DNA of 64,000 nucleotides, from contig NZ_LMCW01000012.1 in the NCBI RefSeq assembly GCF_001424945.1, positions 388,373-452,372 on the forward strand, read 5' to 3'. The notes under the pieces are model-generated. The model saw nothing but the letters and a program-made list of their open reading frames with translations. It made no database searches and was not told the DNA's origin. The first letter of the stretch is position 1. Each line of letters begins with the position of its first letter. The translations under genes were made by a program, and so were the position numbers. Source of the stretch: Rhizobium sp. Root1203 (GTDB lineage Bacteria; Pseudomonadota; Alphaproteobacteria; Rhizobiales; Rhizobiaceae). Below are positions 60,751 to 64,000 of this stretch, piece by piece.

Positions 60751-61723
60751 GCGCTCCGCGATCGAGTGGTGCGACGGCACCGTGAATTTCTGGTGGGGCT
60801 GCACGAAAGTCGGCCCCGGCTGCGACAACTGCTATGCCGAGGACTACAACAACTTCCGTGGCAACAAGCAATGGGGCCCTAATACCGAGCGCCGCGAGAT
60901 TAAGGGTGCCCCGGCCCTGATCCAGAAGATGCAACGCTCGGCAGCGGCCTTCCAGGCTGAGAATGGCCGTCCGCTGCGCATCTTTATGCAGTCTATGTCA
61001 GATATCTTCGACAACGAGGCGAACGACGAACTGCGGGCGAAGCTCTTCGACCATGCGGCAGCGGCCGATGGTTTGCGGATCATCATGCTGACCAAGCGCA
61101 TCAGCAACGTCGCGAAGATGGTCCCCGCCGCATGGCGCGAGAATTGGCCACGGCACATCGGCCTAATGGTAACCGTCGTCACCCAGCGTGAGGCCGAGCG
61201 CGACCTGCCTCGCCTCCTCGAGCTAAAGAGACTGTTCGGCATTCCGTGGGTCGGGGTCAGCATTGAGCCGATGCAGGAGCCGATGACGTTGCGCGACCTC
61301 CGCGTCGGCAAGTTCTTGCTGAACGCCATGACCGGCGAGTGGTCGTATATGCATCGAATGATGCTGGCGAATCTGCCCGAGCGTCTGCCCGGTCTCGATT
61401 GGGTAATCGTGGGCGGTGAGAGCGGCAAGAACGCTCGCCCGATCCATCCAGAGTGGGTGCGGAAGCTCAAGCGCGAGTGCGAGGGCCGTGCGGCGTTTCT
61501 CTTCAAGCAATGGGGCGAATGGGCTCCGGACAACGACCTGCACCCCGCGGTTAGGGCGAATTTCATCAAGCGTCGCGTCGAGAAGCGCGAGCTGAACCGC
61601 GATCCGAGCGCGTTCGCGTCGGTCCAACTTGAAATCATGACGATGTACCGCGTTGGCAAGCACGCTGCAGGCCGGACGCTCGACGGCAGGACCTACCTCA
61701 ACTTTCCAATGGGGCTCCAATAA
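60743..61723 (+). CDS. DUF5131 / phage Gp37-Gp68 family protein
   Basis: This 326-residue protein has the family's N-terminal cysteine cluster (IEWCDGTVNFWWGCTKVGPG then CDNCYAE). It also has IFMQSMSDIFDNE, IIMLTKRISNVAKMVPAAW, VGVSIEPMQEP and LDWVIVGGESGKNARPIHPE, and ends with a Trp-rich FKQWGEWAP. The Cys arrangement and barrel-like repeats resemble radical-SAM proteins, but activity is unproven. It is very common in temperate phages of alphaproteobacteria. ATG at 60743 was chosen over a much longer frame that reads through neighbours. Confidence 0.9.
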   Translation: MAERSAIEWCDGTVNFWWGCTKVGPGCDNCYAEDYNNFRGNKQWGPNTERREIKGAPALIQKMQRSAAAFQAENGRPLRIFMQSMSDIFDNEANDELRAKLFDHAAAADGLRIIMLTKRISNVAKMVPAAWRENWPRHIGLMVTVVTQREAERDLPRLLELKRLFGIPWVGVSIEPMQEPMTLRDLRVGKFLLNAMTGEWSYMHRMMLANLPERLPGLDWVIVGGESGKNARPIHPEWVRKLKRECEGRAAFLFKQWGEWAPDNDLHPAVRANFIKRRVEKRELNRDPSAFASVQLEIMTMYRVGKHAAGRTLDGRTYLNFPMGLQ

Positions 61724-62415
61724 TGGCTACTGTAGAACACGCGTACGTCGCTCTAGAGGCTGACGAAAACACTGGCGGCGTCGTATTCGCCAAGACGCTT
61801 CAGCAGGCGCGAAAGCGCGGCGCGCAGGAATATTCCGACGGCGTAGTAGCGCACATCGTTTGCTATCGCGCCAAGTGGGCCGACTGGTGCGCGCCTTCAA
61901 GCATAGTGCCCGCGAGCCTGCTGATTGAGTACGGATGGCGTTTGGAATGCCACGGCTGCGGCAACGACATTTCACAGGAATGGCTCGAAGAGAGCTGCCT
62001 CAGCACACAGGACGTTATCGGCGTCCAAGGGGGCCGCGTCTTCTGCTGCGCCCCCTGCAAGACGAGAGACGATGAGGTCGAATCCGAAAAGCGGCGCTTC
62101 GAGGGCGAGTTTATAGAGACGCTTCGCGCCGTGGTGCGGCAGCGTTTCGGCGACGTGAAGTTTCACGGCACTGGCGATGCCTTTCGTCCCGGCGCCTACA
62201 TCCTTTCCCAGGATGGCGCCTATGGCGTCGGAGAGGCCATGCTGCATTTCGAATTTCCCGGAATGAGCATAGCTCCCGCCACCATCGAGTTCAGGTGGCC
62301 TTTCAGCTTCCGTTGGGACGGCATCGGCCCTGTCAATCTCGTCTACCGATGCTGTGCCGGCGATCGACTGGCTTTCGAAGAGTTCGCCGGAGAAGCGAAG
62401 AAGGTGGCAGCGTGA
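61723..62415 (+). CDS. Hypothetical zinc-binding early protein
   Basis: This 230-residue protein contains CHGCGN and, about 30 residues later, CCAPCKT, a probable zinc site. A charged helix (EVESEKRRFEGEFIETLRAV) and a strand-rich C-terminus follow. The N-terminal part (AYVALEADENTGGVVFAKTL) suggests a signal-integration fold often seen in phage proteins of this type. Its first base is the last base of the preceding stop. It overlaps the next gene (GTGA). Confidence 0.62.
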   Translation: MATVEHAYVALEADENTGGVVFAKTLQQARKRGAQEYSDGVVAHIVCYRAKWADWCAPSSIVPASLLIEYGWRLECHGCGNDISQEWLEESCLSTQDVIGVQGGRVFCCAPCKTRDDEVESEKRRFEGEFIETLRAVVRQRFGDVKFHGTGDAFRPGAYILSQDGAYGVGEAMLHFEFPGMSIAPATIEFRWPFSFRWDGIGPVNLVYRCCAGDRLAFEEFAGEAKKVAA

Positions 62416-62882
62416 CGCAGAAAGAGGAAATCCTGCAGCTCGTAGGTGACTATTGGGACTTGGCGTATGCAAAGGGCTCGGGCAGCCCCTTTTTTGACAC
62501 TCCCGAAGGTTCGGCGCAGCAAAAACTGGCGGCGATCGCCGGCGCTCTGGATCAGGTGTTCACCGACGTCAGCAAGCTTCGCGCGATCTTGAGCGAAAGC
62601 GCGGCCGCCATCGGCAACGGCGCCTGGTGCTCGCCGCATGCCTCGATCGAGTTGATGTCCTCGGTACCGAAAGAAATTATGCTGAACCGGACACGCTTGG
62701 CGGAAGCGATTGAGCCTCTGAAGCTGATGCATGACTGCATCGTTCGAGAGCGGCAAGGTTGGACCAACGAGGCCTTCATTGTCTTCGAGAGCAGTATGGA
62801 CAATCGGGTGCGGTTCACCTTTGGACAGCTCGACGAGATTGTTCGAGCGTTTTCCGAGCCGACGGCGCGGGTGGCAGTATGA
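62412..62882 (+). CDS. Hypothetical early protein
   Basis: This 156-residue protein starts at GTG 62412, overlapping the previous stop in GTGA. It is helical (QKLAAIAGALDQVFTDVSKL) with a central NGAWCSPHASIELMSSVPKE segment. No family was recognised. It overlaps the next gene by 4 nt (ATGA). Confidence 0.6.
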   Translation: MTQKEEILQLVGDYWDLAYAKGSGSPFFDTPEGSAQQKLAAIAGALDQVFTDVSKLRAILSESAAAIGNGAWCSPHASIELMSSVPKEIMLNRTRLAEAIEPLKLMHDCIVRERQGWTNEAFIVFESSMDNRVRFTFGQLDEIVRAFSEPTARVAV

Positions 62883-63220
62883 CGGGCCGTATCCGATGCC
62901 TCAACCCCAGGTGCGCCCGCACCGCCGCCCAAGACAAACACCCAGGGTGCGACACGATCATTTGCGCCAAATGCTGGCGAGCGATGCCCCTTGAGTTTCG
63001 CCGGCGCTGGAAAACGCTGAACGCTCGCGACCGCAAGCTCGGCCGTCTCCACAAGAAGACGTCCTTCAATCGGCCGGAGCGGCAGCCGCAATGGAACCGT
63101 CTCGCGGCGATCTATGACCGCGCCTGGGAGGCGCTGCACCTCTCTATCATTCACTATTTCACGGCCTCTGAACGCCCGATCGGCATCGAGGACTTTCTGA
63201 AGGAGAACGGACTTGTCTGA
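62879..63220 (+). CDS. Small zinc-finger-like early protein
   Basis: This 113-residue basic protein has cysteines spaced CLNPRC...C..IICAKC in its first 35 residues, a likely zinc ribbon. A helical, Arg/Lys-rich part (RRWKTLNARDRKLGRLHKKT) and a C-terminal YFTASERPIGIEDFLKENG segment follow. Nucleic-acid binding is plausible. It overlaps the next gene by 8 nt. Confidence 0.62.
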   Translation: MTGRIRCLNPRCARTAAQDKHPGCDTIICAKCWRAMPLEFRRRWKTLNARDRKLGRLHKKTSFNRPERQPQWNRLAAIYDRAWEALHLSIIHYFTASERPIGIEDFLKENGLV

Positions 63221-63650
63221 GGAAGAAGAAAACTACCGGCGTGCAGTCGAATTGGTACGCAAAGAGGAGTTCGCCATGACAAGCATGATCCAGCGGCGGC
63301 TCGGGATCGGTTACAATCAGGCGGCCCGCCATATCGAACGGATGGAACGAGAATTTATCGTTGGGCCGGCCGACCACCGCGGCCGTCGGATAGTGGGCAG
63401 GGATCCACTGGGCCACATGAAGCCGGAAACTGTCAGCATCACGAAGACATCGGCCGTTGGCCAGTCTGAGAGGATCGGCGGAAGCTTTTCGGTGCTTCCG
63501 GACATCGGCGGGACGCTCAACCTGATCATGCGGTTGTTGAACGACGGTACGCTGTCCGAGGGGCAGGTTGCGAAAGCGACCGGCCTGCACCGCCTCGCCA
63601 TCCGTCGCATGGCCGACAATGTGCGCAACGGAGAGACTTATGACCGTTGA
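63213..63650 (+). CDS. FtsK-gamma-like winged-helix protein
   Basis: This 145-residue protein's first 60 residues match the gamma domain of the chromosome translocase FtsK: NYRRAVELVRKEEFAMTSMI, QRRLGIGYNQAARHIERMER, FIVGPADHRGRRIV. In FtsK this winged helix reads KOPS polar sequences and activates XerCD at dif. A second helical unit follows (TLSEGQVAKATGLHRLAIRR). The start is TTG 63213 with GAAGGAGA upstream. A stand-alone gamma domain in a phage may regulate genes or act in integration or replication. Confidence 0.85.
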   Translation: MSEEEENYRRAVELVRKEEFAMTSMIQRRLGIGYNQAARHIERMEREFIVGPADHRGRRIVGRDPLGHMKPETVSITKTSAVGQSERIGGSFSVLPDIGGTLNLIMRLLNDGTLSEGQVAKATGLHRLAIRRMADNVRNGETYDR

Positions 63651-63810
63651 GACACAAGCCCTCATGGCGGCAGCAAAGAAGCTGGTCGAATCCGTCGAGT
63701 TCGACGTCAACGGCATCCACGGCAAGGGCGGCAACGGCGGCCTTACCTCCGACAGGACGCTGCGCGCCAGCGGCGAAGTCCGGATCATCCTCGATCGACT
63801 GAAAAAGTAG
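63640..63810 (+). CDS. Small hypothetical protein, last complete gene of the window
   Basis: This 56-residue protein (MTVETQALMAAAKKLVESVE, GIHGKGGNGGLTSDRTLRAS) starts 11 nt inside the previous gene. It has a helical start, a Gly/Asn-rich loop and a final amphipathic helix. No family was recognised. Confidence 0.58.
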   Translation: MTVETQALMAAAKKLVESVEFDVNGIHGKGGNGGLTSDRTLRASGEVRIILDRLKK

Positions 63811-64000
63811 GATCCCGCGCGACCTCAGGTGACCAGCAGGAGCTCCCATTTTCAAAGGCCCCCTGCCACCGGGCTGTGAATACCGCCCCATCCTCAGCAC
63901 CAAGGCACGCAAACTTCCACGTTGACCAAAGGGATGGTGGCTTTGGCAGGCGGCAATGGAGGATCAATTCGGGGAAGATCAACTTTAGGAAGGTCAATCT
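63811..64000. other. Right-edge intergenic stretch with 15-nt repeats and possible start of a truncated gene
   Basis: No complete gene is visible. The last 43 bases are three tandem, imperfect 15-nt units (63958-63972, 63973-63987, 63988-64000) of the form GGARGRTCAA. A frame opens at ATG 63934 and runs off the edge with a Gly/Arg/Ser-rich repeat, but it may be fortuitous. The repeats could be protein-binding sites. Confidence 0.4.

Noticed and set aside
1..64000. CRISPR array or rRNA operon
   Set aside because: No regularly spaced identical repeats of 24-40 bp with unique spacers and no rRNA-like sequence were seen.

Overview
The window joins Rhizobiaceae chromosome to the left part of a large temperate podovirus-type prophage. 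Positions 1-9811 carry ordinary alphaproteobacterial housekeeping genes in a rhizobial order: an MBL-fold hydrolase, tatD, metG, a TSUP permease, holB, tmk, a D-Ala-D-Ala carboxypeptidase and rlpA. An IS30-family element lies at the left edge. From about 9995 to the right edge almost everything is phage. No integrase is present, so the right end and probably the integrase lie beyond 64000.

Prophage layout. (a) 10.0-12.65 kb, leftward: an AlpA-like regulator and a compact lysis cassette of endolysin, inner-membrane spanin, an overlapping lipoprotein spanin, a holin-like protein and a 36-residue membrane peptide. (b) 12.68-12.77 kb: divergent promoters with back-to-back elements, whose predicted transcripts would start with the same 18-nt leader. 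(c) 12.8-24.4 kb, rightward: N4-gp56-type capsid protein, adaptor and fibre proteins, a GNAT-like protein, a protein ending in an S74-type chaperone domain and an ejection-like protein. The operon is chained by 1-4 nt stop/start overlaps and ends at a 13-bp perfect hairpin. (d) 24.4-25.5 kb: a ribbon-helix-helix-like regulator and two small exported proteins that share a CTAG stop. (e) 25.6-41.8 kb, leftward: one 16-kb gene for a polyvalent protein of about 5,390 residues. It contains peptidoglycan hydrolase, metallopeptidase, pyrophosphatase-like, ART-like, PBECR nuclease, adenine methylase, SNF2 helicase, JAB-like and PLxRFG regions. (f) 41.9-43.7 kb, rightward accessory island: a PadR regulator, an unknown protein and a membrane protein resembling putative abortive-infection proteins.

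(g) 43.7-52.1 kb, leftward: a cassette of a TAXI-type periplasmic binding protein with two tiny membrane proteins, an initiator-like tRNA(CAU), a CsrA-like small protein, then scaffold, portal, a small unknown protein and the two terminase subunits. (h) 52.1-55.75 kb, leftward early genes: a DUF1376 replication-type protein, a GapR-like nucleoid protein, several unknowns and a Cro/CI-type regulator. (i) 55.75-56.2 kb: the genetic switch, with a divergent HTH protein. A 30-bp promoter/operator there recurs at 57.04 kb with one mismatch. (j) 56.2-63.8 kb, rightward early/lysogenic operon: an exported ClpP-like protein, a 42-residue secreted peptide, a zinc-ribbon protein, an NPPY methylase, an XRE regulator, an ASCH-like protein, a DUF5131/Gp37-Gp68 protein, an FtsK-gamma-like winged helix and several unknowns.

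All family calls come from reading motifs in the translations, without database searches. Starts were moved inward from the longest frames wherever a ribosome-binding site, a stop/start overlap or the conserved N-terminus indicated it.
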